From assembly GCA_951640165.1 (NCBI GenBank), contig OX621237.1:13020001-13084000 (forward strand): DNA of 64,000 nucleotides. The letters are read 5' to 3'. Source of the DNA: Pseudoips prasinana. Taxonomy: Eukaryota; Arthropoda; Insecta; Lepidoptera; Nolidae. The notes beneath the pieces are model-generated. The model was not told the origin of the DNA, did no database searches, and saw only the letters and a program-made list of their open reading frames with translations. The translations under genes were made by a program, and so were the position numbers. This document shows, piece after piece, positions 51,401 through 57,350 of this stretch (within the stretch, counting starts at the first letter, position 1; the number at the start of each line of letters is the position of its first letter).

Positions 51401-51456
51401 TGTTGCGCATTTATATCATCAATGCTCCCTTGGCGAATCATTATGTCTGGAATGGG
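18470..51456 (-). CDS. PHKB: Phosphorylase b kinase regulatory subunit beta
   Basis: This is the scaffold/regulatory subunit of phosphorylase kinase, which activates glycogen phosphorylase in the cytosol. Eighteen minus-strand coding exons fit in phase: 51339-51456, 50677-50812, 49997-50279, 49678-49807, 49444-49595, 48048-48384, 47355-47444, 44527-44681, 37466-37585, 36504-36614, 34502-34629, 32608-32783, 30890-31152, 28445-28603, 27420-27769, 26537-26651, 24254-24487 and 18470-18619. They sum to about 1068 residues (human about 1093). Family blocks include [96 protein letters not shown] and [11 protein letters not shown]. The protein ends CLVS, a CAAX-type prenylation motif like CLIS in mammals. 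The first exon opens in phase before its Met codon, so an upstream coding exon may be missing. The exon ending at 24254 is the template of an eight-copy array. Confidence 0.93.
18815..18955. repeat. Dispersed repeat shared with 33815-33935
   Basis: About 120 bases, including ATTCAGTAAACGATTCTGAA and GCGTTAATTAAGTTACATG, are nearly identical to 33815-33935 in the same orientation. Both copies are in PHKB introns. The family is unknown to me. Confidence 0.75.
18984..22036. mobile_element. 3.05-kb DNA transposon with GGGGCCTACTCTC ends, CTG target duplication
   Basis: The ends GGGGCCTACTCTCTTTCTCC and its reverse complement are 3053 bp apart and flanked by CTG (18981-18983 and 22037-22039). The 3-bp duplication and ends fit the PIF/Harbinger group. 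No long transposase frame remains. A minus-strand frame at 21475-21705 has an Arg-rich stretch ([17 protein letters not shown]), and a plus-strand piece near 20380 reads [13 protein letters not shown]; both may be relics of element proteins. It occupies most of the last PHKB intron. Confidence 0.75.
22340..22690 (+). pseudogene. LINE 3' end fragment
   Basis: A short frame reads [19 protein letters not shown] and then KKQVKNYYL before a stop at 22462-22464. This is the typical C-terminal tail of jockey/CR1-like LINE polyproteins. An A-rich 3' tail follows near 22680. Everything 5' of this is missing. Confidence 0.7.
22697..22972. repeat. Dispersed repeat with GGTTCCGTACC / GGTACGGAACC ends
   Basis: The ends are inverted partners and the right part contains GACGGACAGACAGACAG and AAGTCTTAGTAATAAGG, a pattern common in lepidopteran genomes. 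It contains an internal hairpin, AATTCACGTTT and AAACGTGAATT, around TGGGGCTCCCATAC. Its edge lies only a few bases past the splice donor of the last array copy. Confidence 0.75.
22977..24436 (-). repeat. Eight-copy 182-bp tandem array of a PHKB coding exon
   Basis: Units start at 22981, 23163, 23345, 23527, 23709, 23891, 24073 and 24255 (plus-strand phase beginning TTGGCGTAGG). Each holds about 177 bases of the penultimate PHKB exon, from [10 protein letters not shown] to LTYAK, plus the donor GTACG. I see one base difference, T instead of G at 23301. Only the highest-coordinate copy continues into the exon's own 5' part and acceptor at 24488-24489. No acceptor lies between copies. Because 182 is not a multiple of three, read-through changes frame at each copy. 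All three minus-strand frames stay open through the array owing to GC richness. Confidence 0.95.
24553..24800. repeat. Lepidopteran dispersed repeat (GGCAGACGG..TTGGCGATCGC), copy 1
   Basis: Shared blocks GGATATGCCATAAT-like, GGCAGACGGATTGGCGATCG and ATATTCTATGCCG also occur at 27060-27235 and 47505-47765. It is non-coding and lies in a PHKB intron. Confidence 0.7.
25195..25390 (-). repeat. tRNA-headed SINE, family B, copy 2
   Basis: On the minus strand it carries GGCGAAGCGGTTAAGACAG (box A region) and GGGGTTGAATCCCG (box B). Its plus-strand left edge reads GACAAAGCCCGCACTAGGG, as in copy 1. Confidence 0.75.
25549..25574. repeat. 26-bp palindrome
   Basis: GTTACATAGTGA and TCACTATGTAAC are exact reverse complements separated by GA. 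No surrounding element was recognised. Confidence 0.8.
26150..26400. repeat. Left arm of an inverted repeat pair spanning three PHKB exons
   Basis: GTTCTGACTATTTACAAGCG and CTTTTTTAAAGTCTACGTG on this arm reappear as reverse complements at 29030-29235. The segment between the arms contains the exons at 26537-26651, 27420-27769 and 28445-28603. The similarity fades outward. Confidence 0.7.
27060..27235. repeat. Lepidopteran dispersed repeat (GGCAGACGG type), copy 2
   Basis: It shares GGATATGCCATAGTCACC and GGCAGACGGGTTGGCGATCG with 24553-24800 and 47505-47765. Confidence 0.65.
27236..27401 (+). mobile_element. Helitron-like 3' end beside a PHKB exon
   Basis: It ends in GCAGCTAG before a T, preceded by GCGGGTAAAATCGCG, a short stem-loop as expected at Helitron 3' ends. 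Its end lies 18 bases from the exon boundary at 27420. The 5' end is decayed. Confidence 0.6.
28622..28990 (+). other. Weak LINE-like relic
   Basis: A 122-codon frame contains [15 protein letters not shown], faintly like the C-terminal region of LINE polyproteins. No catalytic motif is present, and the call is uncertain. Confidence 0.2.
29030..29235. repeat. Right arm of the inverted repeat pair
   Basis: This is the reverse-complement partner of 26150-26400, sharing CACGTAGACTTTAAAAAAG, CGCTTGTAAATAGTCAGAAC and, further in, AGATATTTAGGTAC and AAGTTATTGTCAAG. Confidence 0.7.
29487..30720 (-). pseudogene. 5'-truncated LINE with reverse transcriptase domain
   Basis: The minus-strand frame runs about 376 codons, from an open 5' break near 30720 to a stop at 29591. 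It shows [12 protein letters not shown], motif [33 protein letters not shown], the catalytic [11 protein letters not shown], and a C-terminal [12 protein letters not shown] block. The 3' tail is an AAT-rich run at about 29487-29510. The endonuclease is missing, so it cannot move on its own. It lies in a PHKB intron in the same orientation as the gene. Confidence 0.88.
31200..31665 (-). pseudogene. Second fragment of the same LINE family, 3' end
   Basis: The minus-strand frame contains [20 protein letters not shown], as in the neighbour at 29591, and ends close to an AAT-rich tail. It has no RT core on this strand. Adjacent plus-strand sequence at about 31593 reads YADDMAL. Confidence 0.8.
31806..32145. 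repeat. Dispersed repeat, homologous to 36248-36480, with a MITE inserted
   Basis: AGCTCTAAAA, CAAGTCTCAAGCTCCTTT and GTCATCATT...TATTAAATCTAT occur in the same order in both copies. In this copy the TGTACAGACG MITE (31836-31973) interrupts the sequence. Confidence 0.65.
31836..31973. mobile_element. MITE family with TGTACAGACG ends, copy 2
   Basis: The ends TGTACAGAGGCCAGC and GCTAGCATCTGTACA match copy 1 at 15101-15232, with the same interior (AATTTAACAAATTGG and CCCAATTGAAAGTGAACC in opposite order). Confidence 0.75.
32311..32547. mobile_element. hAT-like MITE with 8-bp target duplication
   Basis: The ends GGGCTCTACCGGCTAAGTCG and its near reverse complement form inverted repeats about 95 bp long. 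CAGACCAG occurs on both flanks (32303-32310 and 32548-32555). The 8-bp duplication points to hAT. The element is 237 bp and non-coding, and sits in a PHKB intron. Confidence 0.85.
32838..32970 (-). repeat. RTE-like LINE 3' end
   Basis: On the minus strand it reads AAGGCCGCC..CGCGACTCCTCTGG..GGCGGCGGTGATTAC..ATCAGGTGACCC, the common 3' end of a lepidopteran RTE-type LINE. It is the inverted partner of 33420-33555. Confidence 0.65.
33240..33560 (+). pseudogene. RTE-like LINE 3' end with coding relic
   Basis: A degraded frame with [17 protein letters not shown] is followed by TTAAAGGCCGGCAACGCACT and GGCGGTGATCACTTACCATC, the 3' end of the same RTE-like family as 32838-32970. Confidence 0.65.
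33815..33935. repeat. Dispersed repeat shared with 18815-18955
   Basis: This is the second copy of the roughly 120-base block described at 18815-18955, differing at only a few bases. Confidence 0.75.
34320..34470. repeat. Two family A SINE heads in inverted order
   Basis: GGTTGGCGTGGTTGATAAAT at the left and AAGCAAGCATTTGCCAACC at the right are SINE heads on opposite strands. Between them lie TGTCTGTTTGCCCTGAGTCT and little else. Confidence 0.65.
34670..34945 (-). pseudogene. LINE C-terminal fragment
   Basis: The minus-strand frame has [35 protein letters not shown] and a SAYPSGNQA ending, closely matching the fragment at 52415-53000. Only the last 80 or so codons remain. Confidence 0.8.
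35075..35680 (-). repeat. Family B SINE split by a Helitron
   Basis: The left part (GACAACGCCTGCAC..) and the right part (GCGGGATCGGACC and CCTTAACCACTGCGCC) are the two halves of one family B SINE. The Helitron at 35153-35464 sits between them. Confidence 0.65.
35153..35464 (+). mobile_element. Non-autonomous Helitron, copy 2, complete
   Basis: It starts TCTATACATATAATAAAATC after A and ends CACAGCTAG before T, with a 3' stem-loop CGCGGGTAAAACCGCG just upstream. This is the Helitron signature (5' TC, 3' hairpin, CTRR, insertion between A and T). It is non-coding, 312 bp, and related to 15444-15743. Confidence 0.8.
35781..35969 (-). mobile_element. Short Helitron-like element, minus strand
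   Basis: The plus strand opens CTAGCTGTGC and ends ATATTAGTAGGA. On the minus strand this is a 5' TCCTACTAATATT and a 3' GCACAGCTAG, flanked by A and T as expected. Confidence 0.65.
36007..36247 (+). repeat. Full-length family A SINE, plus strand
   Basis: GGGCCAGTCGGCGTGGTTGG, box B GGTTCGATTCCC, TGTCTGTTTGTCCTGGGTCT, GGGATCAGATGGCGTGTGTG and a TGTCCCAGGAT(ATT)n tail are all present. This is the best-preserved copy in the window. Confidence 0.85.
36248..36480. repeat. Dispersed repeat, copy without the MITE
   Basis: It is homologous to 31806-32145 but lacks the TGTACAGACG MITE. It ends 24 bases from the PHKB exon boundary at 36504. Confidence 0.6.
37586..39286. other. PHKB intron 5' of the intact LINE, nothing recognised
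   Basis: This AT-rich intron sequence has short frames only. No repeat family or conserved element is clear to me. Confidence 0.4.
39287..42244 (+). CDS. Intact LINE polyprotein: endonuclease plus reverse transcriptase
   Basis: An uninterrupted frame of 985 codons. Residues about 47-265 form an APE-type endonuclease (NICHINAQS, catalytic Glu79 in SESWL, Asp185 in GDLNTN, His254-Asp255 in SNHDLV). The reverse transcriptase spans about 520-760, with motif A IDFSNAF (Asp609), [15 protein letters not shown], and YADD at 695-698. The C-terminus has [12 protein letters not shown] and [14 protein letters not shown] blocks common in CR1/jockey-like elements. No separate first ORF is visible. The 3' region has a 30-bp AT repeat (about 42270-42363), then GGTTGACTGGCAGAAAATGC and an A-rich tail to about 42535. 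It lies antisense to PHKB in an intron. All catalytic residues seen are intact, so it may be recently active; which clade it belongs to is uncertain. Confidence 0.93.
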   Translation: MSILSDDDSYYSANELTATDDSFCSINDSLGDFLRNNFSNSRKNLLNICHINAQSVPSHYTDLYDAFSDCNVHAVLISESWLKPHLLSTMYSLPGFVLVRNDRLGKGGGGVAIYLRSDLPYKILASSSSNYSASAEFLFLEVYIKGIKIVMATVYCPPNVDYFTDLESVLESLGSEYVHHIIMGDLNTNLLNQNSPRTRKLLHIVESSTLHVLPLQATHYNASGEDTWLDLILSSNPSLVSTHGQHPAPGFSNHDLVYLSYILKPPKPKPKVLHVRSFAKMDLELLCKDAAKLEWDSLVEAQAIDEKVEILNAKVTKLYDVHAPIRKVKLKRPPAPWMSRGIQTAMRRRDRAFRKFRNGRSDEDWNLYKVARNRCNQMVRNAKRRHIFDNISSTTPAGIWKFLGTLGIGKSQCSNPPSSISLDDLNRHFSTTSTMDHQTICDTVYYLNGLSRSNTISFHFSPVSSDEIKKIILSIKSNAVGCDKIGRRMIIPILDHVLPAISHIINFSLDTGSFPSLWRKAFIRPLPKSSNPSLPAHYRPISILPFLSKVLESCVLQQLSCYVLVNQLISPFQSGFRPGHSTTTALLKVTGDIRAGMEDTMITVMVLIDFSNAFNTVSHVILLSILSHLMVSDEALEWFSSYLRGRQQSVYVGESSSNWRDLDTGVPQGGILSPLLFSIFINLITHNLQCTYHLYADDLQIYVQTTFDGLAEGISKINRDLDAIKIWSDKFGLSVNPSKCQAIIIGSSRLVSKVEFRDLPSIIFDHKCIPISQYVKNLGLNIDTSLSCQKQIASVSQRVTGVLRCLYRLKNFLPIKTKVMLVRALIFPIVDYGDVCYFDLNADHLNKLDRLLNNCIRFIFNLRKYDHVSSHRSQLQWLPIRERRSLRALTTLYSILDSTSSPSYLSHHFQYLFTNHTKNLRSSHNRLLQCPSHRSDFLHSSFFVQSILQWNALPLEIRMAKSRISFKRKVREHLLRKLLAETPQF
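42262..42535 (+). repeat. 3' UTR and tail of the intact LINE
   Basis: A 30-bp unit beginning TATAGTATAGTATTGTATAA is repeated about two and a half times. Then come GCCTTGGGCATTAAGTCCGC and an AAATAAAAT-type tail. Confidence 0.75.
42536..44526. other. PHKB intron remainder; one possible unnamed repeat
   Basis: Mostly AT-rich with nothing recognised. A GC-richer block at about 44180-44400 (CCTGTTAAGAGGCGATTAAA) resembles a dispersed lepidopteran repeat but I cannot name it. Confidence 0.35.
44826..45068. mobile_element. Two decayed Helitron-like fragments
   Basis: The left part reads like the minus-strand element at 35781-35969 (CCCCGCGGTTTTACC, GCCTATGTGTTATTCGGA). The right part (AAAGTTTGACGAGTGTGAAA and GGGGCACAACTA) matches the plus-strand 3' end of the copy at 35153-35464. 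Confidence 0.55.
45580..45700 (-). pseudogene. LINE reverse transcriptase thumb relic
   Basis: The minus-strand peptide [20 protein letters not shown] matches the conserved LVRSxLEYaxxVWNP block of non-LTR reverse transcriptases. Only about 35 codons survive. Confidence 0.55.
46141..46300 (-). repeat. tRNA-headed SINE, family B, decayed
   Basis: It opens GACAACGCCCGCACTAC and contains the degraded minus-strand tRNA-like head, around CCTGCACGGTTCTCGACCCG. Confidence 0.55.
46365..46545. repeat. Rearranged SINE-like repeat
   Basis: It shares CTGACACTAGGGTAAC and GCCACGTAG with 290-480 but contains AGCCGGGACCGAC in the opposite orientation, so it looks like two joined fragments. Confidence 0.4.
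46868..46986. repeat. Perfect palindrome: 57-bp arms, 5-base loop
   Basis: The left arm 46868-46924 and right arm 46930-46986 are exact reverse complements at all 57 positions, separated by AAAGA. The arm begins AAAGATCGAGATTTTGCAGG. No neighbouring transposon end or target duplication was recognised. It lies in the PHKB intron between the exons at 47355-47444 and 44527-44681. Confidence 0.95.
47505..47765. repeat. Lepidopteran dispersed repeat (GGCAGACGG type), copy 3
   Basis: CATCCATTGCTGGGCAAAGG, GGGATATGCCATAATCGCC and GATATTCTATGCCGCC mark the family also seen at 24553-24800 and 27060-27235. This is the most complete copy. Confidence 0.7.
47890..47999. mobile_element. MITE family with TGTACAGACG ends, copy 3 (left end damaged)
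   Basis: The right end GGTAGCTTGATGTGCTGGCG plus TCTGTACA and the interior TTATAGATTTTCAA match copy 1. The left end is shortened and altered. Confidence 0.65.
48640..48905. repeat. Two family A SINE pieces joined in opposite orientation
   Basis: The left 160 bases are the 3' part of the SINE on the minus strand. From 48806 GGGCCAGTTGGCATGGTTGG starts the 5' head on the plus strand. A short inverted echo of TATTTGTGTGCATATGAA follows near 48905-48930. Confidence 0.6.
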
Positions 51457-51584
51457 CTGAAAGAAATATTAACATAATAAAGTCAGTTTTAAATCAAAAT
51501 GTTTATTGCATATAATGTATATGTCATAAAGATAATATTATAAGTAAACTTTTAAAAGATTTAGTTGTTGACAATAAGAATAAT

Positions 51585-52045
51585 ATATTTAGGTGGCTGA
51601 GGAGCTGACGCAAAATTTAGAAACTTTATGATGAGGGCATCCAGATCACCCATTTATGTTCTACGATTTTGTGGTTTTAAATGGTTTTTGAACCAACCAG
51701 AACCAAATTTGAAAATTTATGAGTCCTGAGCTCAAACCCTAATTTTTAACTTTCAAATAAATTCTAAGTCATTTCTGCAATGATTAGATAAACCATACTT
51801 TTTAGGGTGTTAAGTTAAACTACGCTAATTAGTTATCACAAAAAAACTGAACCAGAATGTTCAACAGAATGAGAAAAATCGAAAACTAAGATGTTAGGTG
51901 AAATTAACGAAAACTATCATTAAAAAATTATATGTTGAAAACTACACAAAATCATAGAGCATACATGGGGGTGATTTGGATACTCCTCATCATAAAGTAT
52001 CTAAATTTTGTGTTTGAATGTCAACTCCCCGGCCAGCCTGTATAA
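51585..52045. mobile_element. MITE with roughly 100-bp imperfect inverted ends
   Basis: GGTGGCTGAGGAGCTGACG and TTTAGAAACTTTATGATGAG on the left are mirrored on the right by CTCATCATAAAGTATCTAAA and TGTCAACTCCCCGGCCAGCC. The unit lies just upstream of the first recognised PHKB coding exon. Confidence 0.65.
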
Positions 52046-52414
52046 TTCAAGATGTGTATTAAACTATCTAATTCTGATTAAACAACACATATGATAAGCC
52101 ACATGGTTATTAGTATAAAAGGCCTTTGAAGACAGATTGTTAGATCTATCCTATTGTGAGCCTTACTGAACAGATAATTAAAACCTTTATGTTTACTTAT
52201 TGTGTTTAAATGATTATTTTCCTATATGGTTTAGAACACCTCCACCATACATATGTATGTATGATGCATTTCTGTTTGCCTAACAGTGTAAAGTAACCTT
52301 ATTTATAACAATCTACATTTTAGAGATTTGCTTTCTAGCTATAGATAATGAGACCTAACACATGCATGGTGACATCCCATGTTATACAATTTTATGGTAT
52401 TCTAACTTAATTTA

Positions 52415-53000
52415 TATTTGTTTAAATGCGGGGAACAGAGTGAATGGGGCACTACACGCCTTTATGAGTAGCCGGCAAGTATCAAAGAAGGCTCGACTAG
52501 CCGTGCACGATGTAGTGTTAGTGCATACTTTAATGTATGGAAGTGAAAGTTGGGTATGGCAGAAAAAGAATGAAAGTAAAATAAATGCAGTGGAAATGAG
52601 AGCTCTGAGAAGTATGTGTGGTGTGACTTTGAGAGACAGAATTTGAAATACTGATGTAAGAGAGCGTTGTGGTGTGAAAGAGGATGTAGTCACAAAGATT
52701 GAAAAAGGCATGCTGAGATGGTTTGGCCATTTAGAAAGGATGAATGAAAGAAGATTGACAAAATAAGTATACCTGGCCTGTGTGAATGGGACAACCGGAA
52801 GGGGAAGACCACGTCGAACATTCTCTGACCAAATTGGAGATGTTCTCAAGAAAGGGCAGGTCAGAAGTACCCTAAACCGGCGAGCATGTGTGAAGAATAT
52901 AATGACAGTAATCGAGGCAAAAGAAGTATGCAAAGATCGTGACAAATGGAAATCCGTTGTCTCTGCCTACCCCTCTGGGAAACAGGCGTGAGTCTATGTA
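52415..53000 (+). pseudogene. 5'-truncated LINE C-terminal region
   Basis: The frame carries MYGSESWVWQKKNESKINAV and EMRALRSMCGV, then after a stop [32 protein letters not shown] and an ending SAYPSGKQA. These are conserved downstream of the YADD region in several LINE groups. At least two stops (near 52645 and 52763) disable it. It is closely related to 34670-34945. Confidence 0.8.
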
Positions 53001-53094
53001 GGATACAAGGAATAGACTATCGTAAAGTTACCATAAATACTTGGCTGTAGTTCCTAATTCACAATTCAGCATTCATTTATTATTCATAATTGAA

Positions 53095-53330
53095 CCCACT
53101 ACAGGTTTTAAGTTTCATCACCACCCAGGACCAATTTTTTTGTGAAGAGCATGTTTATTTGTAGTGTCTAGGTGTAATTTATCTATAGTGTGTATGTATT
53201 TAGAAATATATATTAGTATGTTTATCAGTTGTCTCATTGCCATAGTAAATGTTTAGCCTAGTTTGGGATCAGATGGCAGCGTGTTATTTGTCCCAAGATA
53301 ATATGTATTGTGTGTATCCAGTGGACTTTT
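53095..53330 (+). repeat. Family A SINE, degraded, plus strand
   Basis: CACCCAGGACCAA, GTGTCTAGGTGTAATT, GTTTGGGATCAGATGGC and TGTCCCAAGATAAT appear in the family order; the tRNA-like head is weak. Confidence 0.6.
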
Positions 53331-54600
53331 GTACATTAGTATTGATGGACTTTGATATTTTGCCTTTAGACATATGAACATTTAATACAGCATGTAGCAA
53401 TATGAAATCAATTTAGAGGCCATGATAAGAGGCTAGCGCAAGTAATACAGTACTAAGTATATATACAGTACAATATAATAGATAAGTAAGTTTTTTAAGT
53501 AAGATAGAGTATAGCATTCTTCCACTCTATGAGTAGCTGAATTGGAGAAGTACCTGTAGTATACGAAATACACTCAAGTAATACAACTTAGAATTATACC
53601 AGGTGACAGGCTACGGTAACCACATAAGCCGTATGCTTGTTTGGCTACCAGTTAGTCTTAAGTGAAGTTCTCATAAAGTTTGAATACTTTATTGATGCCC
53701 ACCATCCATGGAAGACTAATAAGTAATACTTAGTCTCAGATCAATTAAAAACGTTTATATTTGATCTGAGTACTTAGTAAAGAAATAAATAAAATATACC
53801 TTTACGCTATAATTTACAGCATGAGAACAATGATGAGAACAGCAATAAACCAGCTAATATTAACAAACTTTGTATTACGATAACCTATTAAATAAACACC
53901 TTATTGATTGTTTATCAATAGTTACTAGAATCATTATTTAATTTTAAAGTTACGATTATTTTTTTTAACTTTATTGACCACTATTTGACATTGCCACTAA
54001 ATAGTGTTGCCGTATTATCTTGTTATGTCTGGGTCAATCCGCGGAAATCCATTAATGGCGAATATATGATAATAATAAATTAAATATCATAGCTACATTT
54101 TTTTTTTACTTTACATGACATTTCTTAGATATTTTTACGTAAGGCTCCGCTCTTTAAAATAGTTAACTACCTTTATTTATTTTATTATTTCAGTTAACAC
54201 GCATCAAACGTCATCACCATTTACGAAAAAAAGTCGAGTATTAAACTTCCTTATTTATTTTCCAAAAAATGACAATGCAGTTTCCGTTTTTATTCTTATA
54301 TTTCGAAAGTACACATTATCTTAAACAACATAATAAATCATGAAGTGATTTGACAACAAATAACATATAATAAAAAATAAAATAAATTTTGTCACAGAGA
54401 TTCGTCAACACCGTTCCGGCACCGTCAAAATTGTATTTCTCGAATGTTCTTACTACCTACCGCGATCGACAAGTCGACGCCTCCTTTCCTCGGTCCCCTC
54501 AGTCTCTCTTACGAAGTGAAGCGGAGCGCACGTCCATTTGACCACGCAAATTTTTCGACTAACAGTAGTTTGTAAACGGTTTGTCAAATATTTAAGTCAT
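53331..54600. other. Upstream region of PHKB and of the transposase-like gene
   Basis: There is no coding frame. A first PHKB exon or 5' UTR on the minus strand may lie here but I cannot place it. Around 54380-54560 the sequence becomes GC-richer, and the segment ending ACAGAAAACCAG/GTAAGT at 54622 looks like a plus-strand 5' UTR exon with a good donor. Confidence 0.4.
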
Positions 54601-54821
54601 CACCATTTCCACAGAAAACCAGGTAAGTACCAATACAAGATCTTTTTTAAATATGCACATTTGTGTGTTTTAGGTACTTAATCATAAAAATGGCTGGTTG
54701 TGCGCTTTGTAGCTTGGTATTTAGGTACAAAAATCGTAAGAAGACACATACGTCATAACCATCATCATCATTACCATTTTTTCTGTGTTAATGGTAATGT
54801 TAAAATGTGAATGGTAATGAC
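54211..54821. repeat. Left cluster of GTCATYACCATT motifs
   Basis: TCATCACCATTT at 54211 and 54597, TCATTACCATTT at 54768, and the reverse-complement forms TAATGGTAATG near 54789 and GAATGGTAATGAC near 54809. Matching motifs occur beyond the other end of the transposase-like frame (58138-58212). Confidence 0.6.
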
Positions 54822-55007
54822 ATACGGTGTGTTAATAAGTCCCATTTAATGCGTTTGCTTTAAAAAAATCGAAAAGTTAGTTTATTAAAGAAGTCTAGAA
54901 GCTAGACAGCCATTAAACTGCTAAAAACTCCACAGTATATTTATTTCTAGTTTACATTTTTACATGTAAATATTGATGTAAATTTTGTTTATTCTTTTAG
55001 AAAAATC

Positions 55008-57191
55008 ATGGACAGAAAAAAGAAATCCAAGGAAAATAAGCGGTTAGAGAAGCAAAAGATTGCTAGAAGAATAAAATACTCTGAAATCAAGGCAGATCCA
55101 GTTCTCTACGAGTTAGAAAAGGAAAAAGAAAAAACAAGATATCAGAACAGAAAAGATCAAAAGAAAATTAAAAGCGTGAATGAACTAACTCCTCGCGATC
55201 AACGGGAAAAAAGCAAGAAATGGCGCGAAGCTTCAAAAAAATACAGAGAAAATAAGAAAGAAGAGTCTAAAAAAAAACCAGAGTTCCCTGAGGTAAGTGT
55301 ATTTATTGATGCAACGATAAAAGACAGCAATGAAATAGAGGCAAAGTATGAAGATCCCATAAAAATAAATAAATCTCCTCAAGCTGATGTAAAACTTCGA
55401 AGAATTCGATACATAGAACAGAAGAAAAGAAAGTACCTTATGAGAATAATTAAGAAGCTTAATGAGGAGAACAATCAGTTAAAAGTAAAGCTTAATATGT
55501 GTATGAGAGAAAAGAAGAATAAAGAAAATAAATTAGAGTCAGCTGAAAAAGTTAAAAGAGTGATAAATAAAGAAAAGGGTAAAGAAGATAATCGAATTGG
55601 ACAATTGGTAAGAAAAGTGCGCAACTTTTATCTTGACGACTTAAACAGCACAATGGGAGCAGGAAAGAAAGAGTATATGACAAGATTGAAAGTACAAAAG
55701 CAAAAACGCTACATGACAAGCACACAAAAAGTATTGCATCAGAAGTTCATGACTAAATATCAAATAAAAGTTAGTTATAGCTTTTTTTGTAAGCATAGGC
55801 CGTTTTGGGTATTGACTCCTAAGAGTGCCCAAAGGGACACATGCAAATGCATCGTTCACGAAAATATTGATCTCATGGCCAAAGCATTGAAAACATCTTC
55901 TATAATAGACGAGCCAGACTGTGATGCATTAATAAAGAGTATGTGTTGTTGTATATATGAAGAGAAATGTCTGAGGCGAGAGTGCCAATACTGTAAAGAT
56001 AAGTTAGTACAGTTCAAGGAATTTTCTGATGATCAAGATATTACTTACTGTAAATGGATACGTGCGAGAGAAACTGTTAAAACAAAAAAAGGCCAAAAAA
56101 TTATAACAATCATGAAAAAAGAAGAGATAAAAGCCACGCCAAGAGAATTAATTAATGCTTTGATTGTAAGTTTACCAGCATTTTTTAAACATATTTACAA
56201 AATTCATAACCAATATATTAGCCTGAAGAAATTAAAGGATTCAACGCCTGTTAACTGTGCTGTAATTCACGCAGACTTTTCTGAAAACTATGGATTAAAA
56301 TTTAATAAAGAAGTACAATCCATGCATTTTGGTGGAAGTCGAAAAGAAGTTAGCCTTCACACAGCAATAATCTACAGTTTTGATTTTGCAACTAGTTCAA
56401 CAAAACCAAAATCAATTTGTACAACGAGTTCTTGTTTGAGGCATGACGCTCCAGCTGTTTGGGCACACTTTGTTCCTTTGATACAAAAAACCATCAAAGA
56501 TAATCCATTTATTGACACCTTACATATTCAAACAGATTCCCCGACTTCCCAATATAGAAATAAATACATATTTCATATGATTCCACAATTACACAAAGAA
56601 TTCCCACAAGTAAAAATAATGACGTGGAACTATACTGAAGCTGGTCACGGCAAGGGTGCTGCCGATGGTGTCGGGGGAACAATAAAAAGGACAGTTGATT
56701 CCTGCGTCAATCATGGTATTGATGTAGGCAGCTATGACAAGTTTATGCGTGTGTGCCGAGAAAATATAACAAATGTGACCCTAATTGATGTACCCGAAGA
56801 AAACATCAGTGAGATAGAGAAGAAAATCCCAAAGAACTTGCAGCCATTCAGAGGAACTCTAGAAGTTCATCAAGTGTTGTGGAAAAAGGGAATCCCTACT
56901 TTAACATTTCGAAACGCAAGCTGCTTTGAATGTGACTGTGGAATCATATGCGCCCATGGGAAACACCTTGGATTTTTTAATATACCACAAAGTTTGAGCT
57001 CGTCTCCTATTCCTGATACAGATAAAGTAATACCCCTCATAGCTACAAAGAGTGATTATGGTAATGCAGTATTCGCAAATATTACTAACACGATGCAGGC
57101 GTCCACATCAACTGTAGACAATATTTGTGTTGCTGGACCTTCTAACATAAAGATTTTATCTAATAAAAGAGTTATAATAACAAAAAAATGA
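55008..57191 (+). CDS. DDE-transposase-like protein of unnamed family
   Basis: A single uninterrupted frame of 727 codons. A 5' UTR intron is likely (donor at 54622, acceptor TTTTAG/AAAAATC just before the ATG). Residues 1-210 are strongly basic and coiled-coil-like. A cysteine cluster follows (CKCIVHEN, then CCCIYEEKCLRRECQYC, about 283-330). The core has HADFSENY (Asp423), QTDSPTSQYRN (Asp510) and WNYTEAGHGKGAADGVGG (Glu544), spaced like a DDE catalytic triad. I remember similar unnamed proteins with DFSENY, DGPxSQFKN and HGKGxxDGxGG blocks scattered in insect, cnidarian and other animal genomes. Function as transposase is inferred, not proven; a domesticated copy is possible. The C-terminal 320 bases of the frame are duplicated at 57351-57827. 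Confidence 0.7.
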   Translation: MDRKKKSKENKRLEKQKIARRIKYSEIKADPVLYELEKEKEKTRYQNRKDQKKIKSVNELTPRDQREKSKKWREASKKYRENKKEESKKKPEFPEVSVFIDATIKDSNEIEAKYEDPIKINKSPQADVKLRRIRYIEQKKRKYLMRIIKKLNEENNQLKVKLNMCMREKKNKENKLESAEKVKRVINKEKGKEDNRIGQLVRKVRNFYLDDLNSTMGAGKKEYMTRLKVQKQKRYMTSTQKVLHQKFMTKYQIKVSYSFFCKHRPFWVLTPKSAQRDTCKCIVHENIDLMAKALKTSSIIDEPDCDALIKSMCCCIYEEKCLRRECQYCKDKLVQFKEFSDDQDITYCKWIRARETVKTKKGQKIITIMKKEEIKATPRELINALIVSLPAFFKHIYKIHNQYISLKKLKDSTPVNCAVIHADFSENYGLKFNKEVQSMHFGGSRKEVSLHTAIIYSFDFATSSTKPKSICTTSSCLRHDAPAVWAHFVPLIQKTIKDNPFIDTLHIQTDSPTSQYRNKYIFHMIPQLHKEFPQVKIMTWNYTEAGHGKGAADGVGGTIKRTVDSCVNHGIDVGSYDKFMRVCRENITNVTLIDVPEENISEIEKKIPKNLQPFRGTLEVHQVLWKKGIPTLTFRNASCFECDCGIICAHGKHLGFFNIPQSLSSSPIPDTDKVIPLIATKSDYGNAVFANITNTMQASTSTVDNICVAGPSNIKILSNKRVIITKK

Positions 57192-57350
57192 AAACTAATA
57201 TTATAAGTAGTTGTAGTAAGTGTTTCAAATTTGATCTCATTTAGTATTTTGATTGTCGAAGAATAGTTGACTGCAATTTGCAAATTTTTTTTAGTTCCTC
57301 TTCTATTTTATTTTTTTTTAATTCATCAATGTGGATCATTCATATAAGTC

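Noticed and set aside
52412..52945. 177-codon minus-strand frame with Phe/Ser-rich sequence
   Set aside because: It is the antisense of the LINE fragment at 52415-53000, whose plus-strand peptide has recognisable LINE blocks.
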